Positions 53,393-63,882 of a DNA stretch of 64,000 nt are shown one piece after another. Below the pieces are notes generated by a model. It saw nothing but the letters and a program-made list of their open reading frames with translations. It was not told the origin of the DNA and made no database searches. Positions within the stretch are counted from its first letter, which is position 1. Each line of letters starts with the position of its first letter. This stretch comes from Budorcas taxicolor (taxonomy: Eukaryota; Chordata; Mammalia; Artiodactyla; Bovidae), in assembly GCF_023091745.1 (NCBI RefSeq), contig NC_068925.1:74899085-74963084 (forward strand), given 5' to 3'. The position numbers and the translations under genes were made by a program.

Positions 53393-56300
53393 CCCATGAA
53401 CACTATGAAAAGGCAGAATGATAGGACACTGAAAGAGGAACTCCCCAGGTCAGTAGGTGCCCAATATGCTACTGGAGATCAGTGGAGAAATAACTCCAGA
53501 AAGAATGAAGGGATGGAGCCAAAGCAAAAACAATACCCAGCTGTGGATGTGACTGGTGATAGAAGCAAGGCTGATGCTGTAAAGAGCAATATTGCATAGG
53601 AACCTGGAATGTCAGGTCCATGAATCAAGGCAAATTGGAAGTGGTCAAACAGGAGATGGCAAGAGTGAACGTCGACATTCTAGGAATCAGTGAACTAAAA
53701 TGGACTGGAAAGGGTGAATTTAACTCAGATGACCATTATATCTACTACTGCGGGCAGGAATCCCTCAGAAGAAATGGAGTAGCCATCATGGTCAACAAAA
53801 GAGTCTGAAATGCAGTACTTGGATGCAGTCTCAAAAACGACAGAATGATCTCTGTTCGTTTCCAAGGCAAAACCATTCAATATCACGGTAATCCAAGTCT
53901 ATGACCTGACCAGTATGCTGAAGAAGCTGAAGTTGAACGGTTATATGAAGACCTATAAGACCTTTTAGAACTAACACCCAAAAAAGATGTCCTTTTCATT
54001 GTAGGGGACTGGAATGCAAAAGTAGGAAGTCAAGAAACACCAGGGGTAACAGGCAAATTTGGCCTTGAAATACAGAATGAAGCAGGGCAAATGCTAATAG
54101 AGTTTTGCCAAGAGAACACACTGGTCATAGCAAACACCCTCTTCCAACAACACAAGGGAAGACTCTACACATGGACATCACGAGATGGTCAACACAGAAA
54201 TCAGATTGGTTATATTCTTTGCAGCCAAAGATGGAGAAGCTCTATACAGTCAGCAAAAACAAGACCAGGAGCTGACTGTGGCTCAGATCATGAACTCCTT
54301 ATTGCCAAATTCAGACTTACGTTGAAGAAAGTAGGGAAAACCATTAGACCATTCAGGTATGACCTAAATCAAATTCCTTATGATTATACAGTGGAAGTGA
54401 GAAATAGATTTAAGGGACTAGATCTGATAGACAGAGTGCCTGATGAACTATGGATGGAGGTTCGTGACATTGTACAGGAGACAGGGATCAAGACCATCCC
54501 CACGGAAAAGAAATGCAAAAAAGCAAAATGGCTGTCTGGAGAGGACTTACAAATGGCTGTGAAAAGAAGAGAAGCGAAAAGCAAAGGAGAAAAGGAAAGA
54601 TATAAGCATCTGAATGCAGAGTTCCAAACAACAATAGCAAGAAGAGATAAGAAAGCCTTCTTAGCGATCAATGCAAAGAAATAGAGGAAAACAACAGAAT
54701 GGGAAAGACTAGAGATCTCTTCAAGAAAATTAGAGATACCAAGGGAACATTTCATGCAAAGATGGGCTCGATGAAGGACAGAAATGGTACGGACCTAACA
54801 GAAGCAGAAGATATTAAGAAGAGGTGGCAAGAATATATAGAAGAACTGAACAAAAAAGATCTTCACAACCAAGATAATCATGATGGTGTGATCACTCATC
54901 TAGAGCCAGACATCCTGGAATGTGAAGCCAAGTGGGCCTTAGAAAGCATCACTACGAACAAAGCCAGTGGAGGTGATGGAATTCCAGTTGAGCTATTTCA
55001 AATCCTAAAAGATGATGTTGTGAAAGTGCTGCACTCAATATGCCAGCAAATTTGGAAAACTCAGCAGTGGCCATAGGACTGGAAAAGGTCAGTTTTCATT
55101 CCAGTCCCAAAGAGAGGCAATGCAAAGGATGCTCAAACTGCTGCACAATTGCATTCATCTCACATGTTAGTGAAGTAATGCTCAAAATTCTCCAAGCCAG
55201 ACTTCAGCAATACGTGAACTATGAACTTCCAGATGTTCAAGCTGGTTTTAGAAAAGGTATAGGAACCAGAGGTCAAATTGCCAACATCCGCTGGATCATG
55301 GAAAAAGCAAGAGAGTTCCAGAAAAACATCTATTTCTGCTTTATTGACTGTGCCAAAGCCTTTGACTGTGTGGATCACAATAAACTGTGTAAAATTCTGA
55401 AAGAGATGGGAATATCAGACCACCTGACCTGCTTCTTGAGAAACCTATATGCAGGTCAGGAGGCATCAGTTAGAACTGGACATGGAACAACAGACTGGTT
55501 CCAAATAGGAAAAGGAGTATGTCAAGGCTGTATATTGTCACCCTACTTATTTAACTTTTATGCAGAGTACATCATGAGAAACACTGGGCTGGAAGAAGCA
55601 CAAGCTGAAATCAAGATTGCTGGGAGAAATATCAATAACCTCAGATATGCAGAGGACACCACCCTTATGGCAGAAAGTGAAGAGGAATTAAAAAGCCTCT
55701 TGATGAAAGTGAACGAGGAGAGTGGAAAAGTTGGCTTAAAGCTCAACATTCAGAAAACGAAGATCATGGCATCTGGTCCCATCACTTCATGGGAAATAGA
55801 TGAGGAAACAGTGGAAACAGTGTCAGACTTTATTTTGGGGGGCTCCAAAATCATTGCAGATGGTGATTGCAGCCATGAAATTAAAAGACGCTTACTCCTT
55901 GGAAGGAAAGTTATAACCAACCTAGACATCATATTAAGAAGCAGAGACATTACTTTGCCAACAAAGGTCCATCTAGTCAAGGCTATGGTTTTTCCAGTGT
56001 TCATGTATGGATGTGAGTGTTGGACTATGAAGAAAGCTGAGCACTAAAGAATTGATGCTTTTGAACTATGGTGTTGGAGAAGACTCTTGAGAGTCCCCTG
56101 GACTGTAAGGAGGTCCATCCAGTCCATCCTAAGGGAGATCAGTCTAGGTGTTGACTGGAAGGACTGATGTTGAAGCTGAAACTCCAATACTTTGGCCACC
56201 TCATGCAAAGAGGTGACTCATTGGAAAAGACCCTGATGCTGGGAGGGACTGGGGGCAGGAGGAGAAGGGGACAACAGAGGATGAGATGGTTGGATGGCAT

Positions 56301-56431
56301 CACTGACTCGATGGACATGAGTTTGAGTGAACTCTGAGGGTTGGTGATGGACAGGGAGGCCTGGTGTGCTGCGGTTCATGGGGTCGCAGAGAGTCGGACA
56401 CGACTGAGCGACTGAACTGAACTGAACTGAC
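53393..56431 (+). mobile_element. BovB LINE, near full length (about 3 kb, lacks 5' UTR)
   Basis: The most complete BovB here. It begins just upstream of the endonuclease ('cccatgaacactatgaaaag') and ends with 'gactgaactgaactgaactga'. It interrupts a MIR. I see at best a 4-bp TSD (ACCT), so the flank duplication is short or eroded. The encoded polyprotein (endonuclease then RT) is broken in several places (see the next entry). Confidence 0.95.
53620..56390 (+). pseudogene. BovB endonuclease-reverse transcriptase pseudogene
   Basis: Domains in order: APE-type endonuclease from Met 53620 ('MNQGKLEVVKQEMARVNVD'), with 'GDWNAKVGSQET' near 54006-54040 and 'GSDHELLIAKF' near 54280-54312; RT from about 54900 ('DGIPVELFQILKDD'), with motif A FIDCAKAFD (Asp at 55346-55348), 'GKGVCQGCILSPYLF' and YAED (55646-55657), then the C-terminal region. 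Breaks: stop after 'NKRV' (53806-53808); stops in the 53808-54090 stretch; frameshift near 54655-54700; TAG at 55074-55076 where the other long copy has CAG; frameshift near 55120; TAA at about 56046. 'HRNQIGYIL' replaces the usual Asp before YIL. Inactive. Confidence 0.92.
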
Positions 56432-56485
56432 CTGTAAAGTATTTAGCACTGTGCTGTAGTACATTTGGCAAGTGGATCTGAATAA
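56432..56485 (+). mobile_element. MIR SINE, right part (split by BovB)
   Basis: 'tgtaaagtatttagcactg' followed by 'gctgtagtacatttggcaag' continues the MIR 3' region that stops at 53392. Confidence 0.55.
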
Positions 56486-56861
56486 AGCTGAAAAAAGGAC
56501 AACAAAGGACAAAATTTGTCACTGCTCATCTAACTCATCCAGAGATCAAAGACACTGAATAAGAATGAAAAGAACATTCCCTGGAGAGGTGACCCTGCAT
56601 GGGACAGGTACAGCTCCTCAGGATTTCCTCTGCCCCCCGGGGAGCTCCCCTTCCTGGCTCTCCATTTCCTACTCCATGTACTCATCAAAATGGCTCTGTG
56701 GTAAATCACTTAGTTTTCAGATTTCCTGATGCTTAGAAGAGGGAACTCTCAATATTGGATTCCACTCTTTGGGTTATTGAACAAAGAGTGTTTCCATTCT
56801 AAATGCATGAATTGCAATGATCTACACATTTAGTTTTGTGTGAGTTTAATTCATGTACCGT
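56486..56861. other. Unannotated intergenic DNA
   Basis: Nothing recognised. Confidence 0.3.
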
Positions 56862-57188
56862 GCTGCGCTTAGTCATTCAGTCGTGTCTGAGCATTTTTGA
56901 TCCACAGATTGTAGCCCGCTAGGCTCCTCTGTCCATGGGGATTCTCCAGGCAAGAATACTGGAGTGGGTTGCCATGCCCTCCTCCAGGAGATCTTCCCAG
57001 CTCAGGGATCGAACCCAGGTCCTCCACATTTTGGGTGGATTCTTTACCATTTGAAACACCAGGGAAGCCCAAGAAAACTGGAGTGGGTAGCTCATCTCTT
57101 CTCCAGGGGATCTTCCCCATCCAGGAATCGAACCGGTGTCTCCTGCATTCCAGGTGGATTCTCTACTGGCTGAGCCACCAGGGAAGCT
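56862..57188 (-). mobile_element. Bov-tA dimer (two tRNA heads)
   Basis: Antisense: tail and body at 56862-56990, first head ending 'acaccagggaagcccaag' near 57073, shortened body, second head ending 'gagccaccagggaagctc' near 57188. The B-box-like 'ggatcgaacccaggtc' and 'ggaatcgaaccggtgtc' are both visible. Confidence 0.9.
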
Positions 57189-58204
57189 CACGTGACTCAC
57201 TCTATAATCTTGGTCTTATGTGGAAGTGAACTCAACAAGCGACCTCCTATGTGGAGTCATGTTGTTTTCTCACGATGTTCCTGTTTCATCCCTCTCCCTC
57301 ACCTTTGCAGGGATGACCCTCTATATCCTCATGGCATCGATCTCTCTCTGTAGCTCGCTCCCCGTTTGTCCTGTCCTGTTCTGTGGCCCGTCTGGTGTCT
57401 GGAGCCCTCTCTGTACACCATCCCGTCTCGATACAGGGCGGCAGCTCTTCCTAGGTCTCCTTTGACTGTGGGGGGATCAGTGATCCAAAGAGACGCACTA
57501 AGCCCAAATATGTCTGATCTTCCCAGAATACGAATACATTTGGCAGATACTTTCATGCCTACTTGCCTTAAGGGGCTAATTTTGTCTGGAATTAAGGTAG
57601 TTTTCTCATGCTGGGAAGAGGGTACAGTTCCTGCCCCTGGCTCTCTGAAGGTTCTCTTTCTGAGACTCAGTGCCTTTTCATTATTGCTAGCATAACTTTC
57701 CAAAATTTCCATTTTACTTTCCTACATCAGTGACTGTGATTCTGCCAGAGGGTCTGAGGTCAACTGTCTGGGAAATAAGAAATCTCCCAGCTTCACTGAA
57801 GTGTCGGCATTGTCCCCTATCTCCAGCCAGCTAGTTCTTTTGGACAGTACTGAAATTAGTTGCAGATATTGGAATTTTATTTTTCTATTATATTTTTCTC
57901 AGGGTAAGTCAACTTCTTCCATTATCATCCCCCTCCCCCAACCGCGACCAGCCTTTGACTACCTTGAATCCTAAATGTTTGTTCTCACTGAATTACTTTC
58001 TGGCTAGGCACAAAGATAGATATGTTTTATCTCCAGGTTTTTCCCCCCCCATTTCTCTGCTGTTTTTGAGGTATTATTTTCTTGCAATAAAAGTTTCCCA
58101 TTTAGGTACATGGTTTGGTGAATATCTGTAATCATTGTACAGTTGTGTAACCCATCACTGCAATCTAGATGCAGCAATTTCTTTACCCTACAAAGTTCCC
58201 TTTT
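57189..58204. other. Unique intergenic DNA
   Basis: No repeat recognised. Open frames of 109-127 codons on both strands (57329-57712) have no family features. C-run at 58026-58033. Confidence 0.35.
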
Positions 58205-58324
58205 TCTGCTGCTTTTGTTGGCCATGTCCTGCAGCATGTGGAACTGCTCTGACCAGGGGTTGAACCTGTGCCCCCTGTATTGGGAGGGCAGAGTCTTAAT
58301 CATCGGATCACCAGGGAAGTCTCT
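58205..58324 (-). mobile_element. CHR-type SINE
   Basis: Antisense tRNA-derived CHR SINE: 'ttttgttggccatgtcctgc', 'accaggggttgaacctgtg', 'gtcttaatcatcggatcacc', 'agggaagtct'. Short copy. Confidence 0.75.
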
Positions 58325-58929
58325 CTGCTGCTTTTTAAAGGTGGCTAAACATACCTGGAAATGCCATTTACCTCATCCATAGAGTTCTTTCATAGAGAAA
58401 TATTTTAGGGGAAATTTTATTTAAAAGCTTTAATCTGGATGAAACATTTAAAGTTCTGACTTTGGGAGACTTCTTGGTCTGAAGTTCCAGTTTTTTTCTC
58501 TAAGCTTCTTCTCTCAGATAACAGCCGCATTTGTTATCTTTATCTACTGTCGATGTATAATATATTCATAAATGGCAGGTGTCTTGCTCAAAGACGAAAC
58601 CACTGGTGTTATCTCCTCCTCATCCCTGCCAGTTGCTGTTTTAACAGTTCTTAGCCTCACAATTCGTCCATTAATGTCTAGTCTTTCCCAAGTCAATGAA
58701 CTGAATGGAATGTTACATATCTCAGCAGCTTTGGAAACTGTGCTGTCCAAAAAGTGATAAGCTAGTTTCAGTTCTTCATAGGGTCTCTTTCATTCCATTC
58801 AGCATTTCAACTCTTCCTTCACCAAGTAAATAGACGTGATGCTTTTTCCAAGCTTCTTTAATTGCATACCAATATCTATCCATGATGATCATATATGATC
58901 TTAGTACAGAAATTACACCCCACTGGATC
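58325..58929. other. AT-rich intergenic DNA
   Basis: Nothing recognised. Confidence 0.3.
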
Positions 58930-59160
58930 TCTGTTTCCATTCATTCATTTATTCATTCGTTATCAACAAGCATTCAATATGCCTGACTCTGTGCCTTACA
59001 AGACTCAAGGCATCAGACCCTTTTGAACTTTAAAATATCATCTAATTTGGCCCTTAAAATAACACTGATTTTACATTTGGGAAAATTAGATGATTTGCCT
59101 AAGGAAACTGATGGTCAATAAATGATACTGTTGTAACTCGAAATCTGATTCTCTCCAATT
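58930..59160 (-). mobile_element. MIR/L2-type ancient repeat
   Basis: Begins 'tccattcattcatttattca' and 'caagcattcaatatgcctga' (antisense L2/MIR 3' end), then a MIR-like core 'ttttacatttgggaaaatta' and 'gatgatttgcctaaggaaac'. Diverged. Confidence 0.55.
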
Positions 59161-59673
59161 GCCAAGATCGTACTCCTTCCTGAGCGCTAGGTTGGTTGTG
59201 TTACATGTGTGTGATATTACCCTGGACCTATACAGTAGGATTTGGCTCATGAGTCTGAAGTTCAGTTGAGAGGTCTGAAGCCAAAGTAGGGATTTAGGAC
59301 TCATGGCACATGGATGGTCTTGGAAGCTATGTATGTAGACAGACTGCCAGTAGAGCAGGGAGAGCTGAGACCAAAAGAAGAGATCCAACTAGAATCGTAG
59401 CCCAGGCATGGTCTAGTTAGGACTTCCCACACTCCTCCGGACTCCAAGTATTCATACAACTTCTTGTCCCTCTTGGCTATTCTTCATGTTACTGTAGAAA
59501 ACCCAATCTCAGCATTGTCCCTTCCTATTCCTCTGTTGGTCTGAGGGACACTTGTTTTAAAAGCTCAGGGCTCTGTTTCCACACATGCAAGGGAAGGAGG
59601 AGGATGACCTGTTGGGTGTCCGTCCTCTACAGTCCCTGCCTGTGCCTAGATTTTGAATCTGATTTACTGACTA
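59161..59673. other. Unannotated intergenic DNA
   Basis: Nothing recognised. Confidence 0.3.
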
Positions 59674-60005
59674 TTCACCCATCCACTCGTAGCTCAGCTG
59701 GTAAAGAATCCGCCTGCAATGCAGGAGACCCTGGTTTGATTCCTGGGTGGGGAAGATCTGCTGGAGAAGGGATAGGATACTCACTCCAACATTCTTGGCC
59801 TTTCCTGGTGGCTCAGCTGGTTAAGAATCCACCTGCAATGCCGGAGACCTGAGTTCAATCCCTGGGTTGGGAAGATCCCCTGGAGAAGGGAAAGGCCACC
59901 CGCTCCAGTATTCTGGCCTGGAGAATTCCATGGACTGTAGGGTCACAAAGGGTCAGACACGACTGAGCGGCTTTCACTTTCAGTTCACTTTTCACCCATC
60001 CACTC
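59674..60005 (+). mobile_element. Bov-tA dimer with 15-bp TSD
   Basis: Element at 59689-59990, two tRNA heads in tandem. TTCACCCATCCACTC is perfect at 59674-59688 and 59991-60005. The first head starts at 'gtagctcagctggtaaag', lacking the usual first bases. This is the longest clean TSD in the window. The tail is 'ctttcactttcagttcactt'. Confidence 0.96.
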
Positions 60006-60649
60006 AGCCACTAGGGGTCTGTTGTAAGCTTGGTTTCTCTCCCCAGCATCCTTCCCCATTGCCCAAGAAACCTTTTTATGACCTAAGAAAGTATATCTCT
60101 TCTCCCTGATTTAAATATAAATGACTGAAATGTATCAGGAGGTTCAGTTCTGTGAAACAAAGTGTGGAACCTCAAAGCAGGAAGTACAGATTTTGGACCC
60201 TAGTTTACTCATAATTCAGCCAGAGTCTGCTGATCTGTTCCTCCTCCTGAAGCCCTTCCCCCCGCTTTGCTCCCTCTTCCTCAGTATTGGTTTCCAGGTT
60301 CCACTTCAATTCTATTTTCAGAAAGTTTAGGGTTCTCCCTCCAACTCATTCCAGTGGGACGCCTAGATCTATTCTGCATTGGTTTGGGGCTGATGAGAAG
60401 CTACTAGTTGAAGACTGCTTTCACTTTGGTAGATCATACTTCAGACTCCCATGGTCCACTAAGTAAGCTGTTTATCCCACCCAAAAGTACCACATATATT
60501 CAGAGATGGTTAAATGTATTTATTATCTTAAGGAGACCAAGGGTCAGGTAGATCCTCAACCCATAACTGTGCTATACACACAGTTAATATTCATCCTTGG
60601 TGAGAACTCAGTAAAATAGAAAATAGGGTTGTATTTCCTTAGAAAGACA
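60006..60649. other. Unannotated intergenic DNA
   Basis: Nothing recognised. Confidence 0.3.
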
Positions 60650-60870
60650 TGGGTTAGATATTTAGGAGAACTTTTGACCTTAAGGAGGAGCGAAACTTCT
60701 TCACACAAGGGGATTGTGGCAGTCCTTGCTGATATTTTTATTTTTTAAAGAAAGGAAAACAAATTACTTTCCAAAGATGGTTCAGATGCTATCCTGCCTG
60801 GAGGAAGGGCAATGGGCTAAATGACTTTTCAAGGTCTTTCTTAACCCAAGGATTTTTATAACCACTCATC
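60650..60870 (+). mobile_element. L3/CR1-like LINE 3' end (ancient)
   Basis: Shows the CR1-type 3' order: 'aggagcgaaacttcttcaca', 'gattgtggcagtccttg', 'tggttcagatgctatcctgc', 'gggctaaatgacttttcaag', 'ctttcttaacccaaggatt'. Diverged mammal-wide relic. Confidence 0.5.
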
Positions 60871-61525
60871 CAGAAAGTGTGCTCCCTGAGTAAAAATCAG
60901 CTAGCTGCCCTTTTCCAAGGAAGAACTCGAAGACATTGACTCTCTGCAGGTGATCTATCTGTGATAAGTCCCTGTGATATATCAGCTCAGTACCTTCAAC
61001 AACAGTAACTTCTCACAGATGCCAGAATCTTCTATCTTTAGTATAAGACAATGTCCATTTTCCCCAGATACCTAAGTGATTCCCACGCAACTCTGAGCAA
61101 GTCAAGAGATTCGGTGCTAATTATGTGCCTGGGTGGCCCTGTATCCTGAGCGCCTGGGGGAAATAGCTGAGTCTATCCCTTTCGGCTGAGGAGGAAGCAC
61201 TAAGTGTCGGTGGTGAAAGGGCTATGTTAGGGATTGAGGAACTTGAGTCTGGGACTAGATCAGCCCCTGACTAACTGTGCTTCTGACTAACAAGTTCTGA
61301 CTTGTAACTGACTTAGTAACTGAATTGTTCTGACTTAGTAACTGACTAACAAGTTCTGTGCTTCTTTAGACCTCATGACAAGGAGCTTAAGGGTGCAGAT
61401 CCTGGAGCCCTGCTGGGTCCACCACTTAGTAACTGGATAACCTTGCCCAAGCTAAAGAAACCCTTTCAACTCAGTTCACAGTTTTGCCCTCCCTGTAATT
61501 TTGATGAGAGTGCCTGCTATACAGA
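60871..61525. other. Intergenic DNA with nested direct repeats
   Basis: TGACTAACAAGTTCTG occurs at 61284-61299 and 61343-61358. Between them TGACTTAGTAACTGA occurs at 61309-61323 and 61331-61345. No known repeat family. Confidence 0.5.
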
Positions 61526-61736
61526 AGCATGTGGTAGTCATTCAGTCATGTCCAACTCTTTGTGATCTGTGGACTGCAGCCTGGCAGGCTCCTCTGTCCA
61601 TGGAATTTTCCAGGCAAGAATACAGGAGTGGGTAGCCATTCCCTACTCCAGGGAAACCTTCTTGACCTAGGGATGGAATCTGGGTCTCCTGCATTGCAGG
61701 CAGATTCTTGACCCTCTGGGCCACCAGGGAGGCCCT
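61526..61736 (-). mobile_element. Bov-tA SINE
   Basis: Antisense full-length copy with 'catgtccaactctttgtga' tail side, 'ggaattttccaggcaagaat', and head 'gggccaccagggaggccc'. A few bases are missing from the 'ccatggactg' segment. Confidence 0.9.
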
Positions 61737-63330
61737 GAAGAAGGAAGGGCTAAAGAAGATAGCTGATGTCTCGTGCGTAGTCAATTGCCTCATAAGTACT
61801 CACTACCTGTTAGATGTGGTCATTAGTTTAGTTTTCTTATTTGCGAAACGAGGAGATTAGGTGAAGATAGACCTTTTTTTCAGTTTGAGAGTCCGTGAGT
61901 CAAATATTTCTTATTCTACGGTGGCATCTATTTCATTTCCTTTCCCCATCTTCTTTCACTGAGTGTTCTTACAATTTCCGTCAACTACAAGGTCAGTTGT
62001 TATGTTGTCTGCTGTGCTGAACTCCCACCTTCCCTTAGCACACAGCCCCTACCGTTCCGCTTGCTTCTCAGCTGGGTGGTCCTGTGTTGATGAAGGGCGC
62101 TGTCAGGCCTACAAGCGTACATCCTCCTCCCCCCTGGCCATTAATCCCGTCAAGCGCTGAGCAATGGTGTTGCCAAACCTTCCTCTCCTGTGAGCAATCT
62201 GCGAGACAGCCTGACATTCACAAGTTCCGGAGCTTTTTTTTCCTCCCCTGAAACAAAGTCATCTCCAAACTTTTACATTATAGATCATCCCGAAGCTTTA
62301 TTTTCACCATCACTGAGCTGGAAAGGGGACTAAGATATCTCATATTTCCCGCTTCCTCAAAATCAGGCATCTCAAATAAAACTCCTTTTGATTCGCATCT
62401 TTTCCATTTGCTCTCCTAGTGCTCAAAGGAGAATGAGACTCTGCCTTTTGATTTTCACTACTTTGTCAATTTTCCAGTGGCTGCCAGCCCAAGAGTGGTG
62501 GGGGAGAAGCTTTAGCACTTCCTCTCTAGTAAGGACATGATGAGGGCAGCTCTGTCCTCAGGTAGCCGGGCACTCTGGGTGTTCTCTCAGTGGCAGTTTT
62601 GCTAAGACCCCAGGATGAGTTTGACTAAATAGCTTTTGCAACAGTAAAGTCAGTGAAGTGGTCTGGGAACTAAATTTTCTAAGTAGCGTATGTGGCCACG
62701 GTGCATCGTAGATGGGGTAGGCAAGGACTCTCCAAGCTGTCTTGAATTTCCAGCTCCTCCAGACCCCTCCTGTGCTTTCAGGATAATTTAACCCTCCAGT
62801 CACTGTAGGAATGTCATCAAATGTCCTAATTTACAGAAAGGTGCTAATAATTTATTGTGTTGACCTTATCAAGGGCATTTGCCATTTGAATGAGGACCAG
62901 ATGAAAAGTGCACTTAACCTTTAATATGCTTCTCTAATGATGCAATTTCCGGCAGTCTACCAGCTGATTGAGGGGAAATATATTCACTCCTGAGTGTTTC
63001 CCTGGTGTTTCTCTAATCTCAAATCACACATGTAAGGTAGCCATGTGGCTCTAATTATATTGTAGCCTCATTTTATACACACACATGCACGCATGCACAC
63101 ACCTGCCTTGGGTTGGGTTCTCTTTCCAGCCTGCCACCATCCCATGTGCCTGGCAGTGACCCAGTGACCCAGACTGGCAAGAACTTTTTGTTCTGCTACT
63201 GATGATTTTAAGCTTTGCTCTTCCTTCCCTGTAAACGTTTTAGACTTTGGTTTTTATTCTACTCGACTTGTCACTGAAGAAAGGGAGAAATTTATTTGGT
63301 AGGCATGTTTATTGTTTTTAAATTAAGTTG
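61737..63330. other. Repeat-poor, constrained-looking DNA
   Basis: 1.6 kb without a SINE. 62085-62170 keeps several CpGs and a TTAATCCCG homeodomain-type site; 62815-63060 is AT-core-rich (GCTAATAATTTATTG, CTAATGATG, CTCTAATTATAT). An alternating purine-pyrimidine run spans 63074-63102. Regulatory function is inference. Confidence 0.4.
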
Positions 63331-63462
63331 AGGGGCTTCCCTGGGGGTCCAGTGGCTAAGACTCCATGCTCCCGATCCAGGGAGTCTTAGGTTCTATCCC
63401 TGGTCCAGGAATTAGGTTTCACTTGCTGCAACTAAGACCCGGTGAGCCAAATAAATAAATAT
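63331..63462 (+). mobile_element. CHR-2-type SINE
   Basis: 'gggggtccagtggctaagac' head, 'ggttctatccctggtccagg' B-box region, 'ctgcaactaagacccggtg', AAATAAATAAATA tail. It is followed directly by an antisense Bov-tA multimer. Confidence 0.85.
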
Positions 63463-63483
63463 TGGAAAAAAATTTTTTTTTAA

Positions 63484-63882
63484 TGTTTGAAAGTCAGTCA
63501 TGTCCGACTCTTTGCAACCCCATGAACTATACAGTCCACGGAATTCCCCAGGTCAGAATATTGGAGGGGATAGCCATTCCCTTCTCCAGAAGAATCTTCC
63601 CAACACAAAGATCGAACCCAGATCTCCTGAATTGCAGGTGGATTCTTTACCAGCTGAGCCAGCAGGGAAGCCCAAGAAAGCTGTAGTGGGTACCCAGGGA
63701 TTGAACCCAGGCCTCCCGCATTGCAGGCGGATTCTTTACCAGCTGAGCCACCAGGGAAGCCCAAGAATTCTGGAGTAGTTAGCCTGTCCCTTTTCCAGTG
63801 GATCTTCCCAACCTAGGAATTGAACCAGGGTCTCCTGCATTGCAGGCAGATTCTTATCAACTATGCTATGAGGGAAGCCCAA
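63484..63882 (-). mobile_element. Bov-tA trimer (three tRNA heads)
   Basis: Antisense: tail and body (63484-63600), head 1 ending near 63675, a very short spacer, head 2 ending near 63764, a shortened body, and head 3 ending near 63880 ('gaattgaaccagggtctc'). Three 'gattctt...' head ends and three 'ggattgaaccc'-type B boxes are visible. Dimers are common here; this is the only trimer. Confidence 0.88.

Noticed and set aside
57329..57712. Opposed 109-127 codon frames
   Set aside because: Open on both strands with no protein family recognised.
59689..59765. tRNA-like gene (functional tRNA)
   Set aside because: The A/B-box-like sequence belongs to the Bov-tA head. It does not fold as a full tRNA and is followed by a SINE body; the same applies to every other head.
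63600..63882. CRISPR-like regularly spaced repeats
   Set aside because: The recurring blocks are three Bov-tA heads with unequal SINE-derived spacers, in ruminant nuclear DNA.
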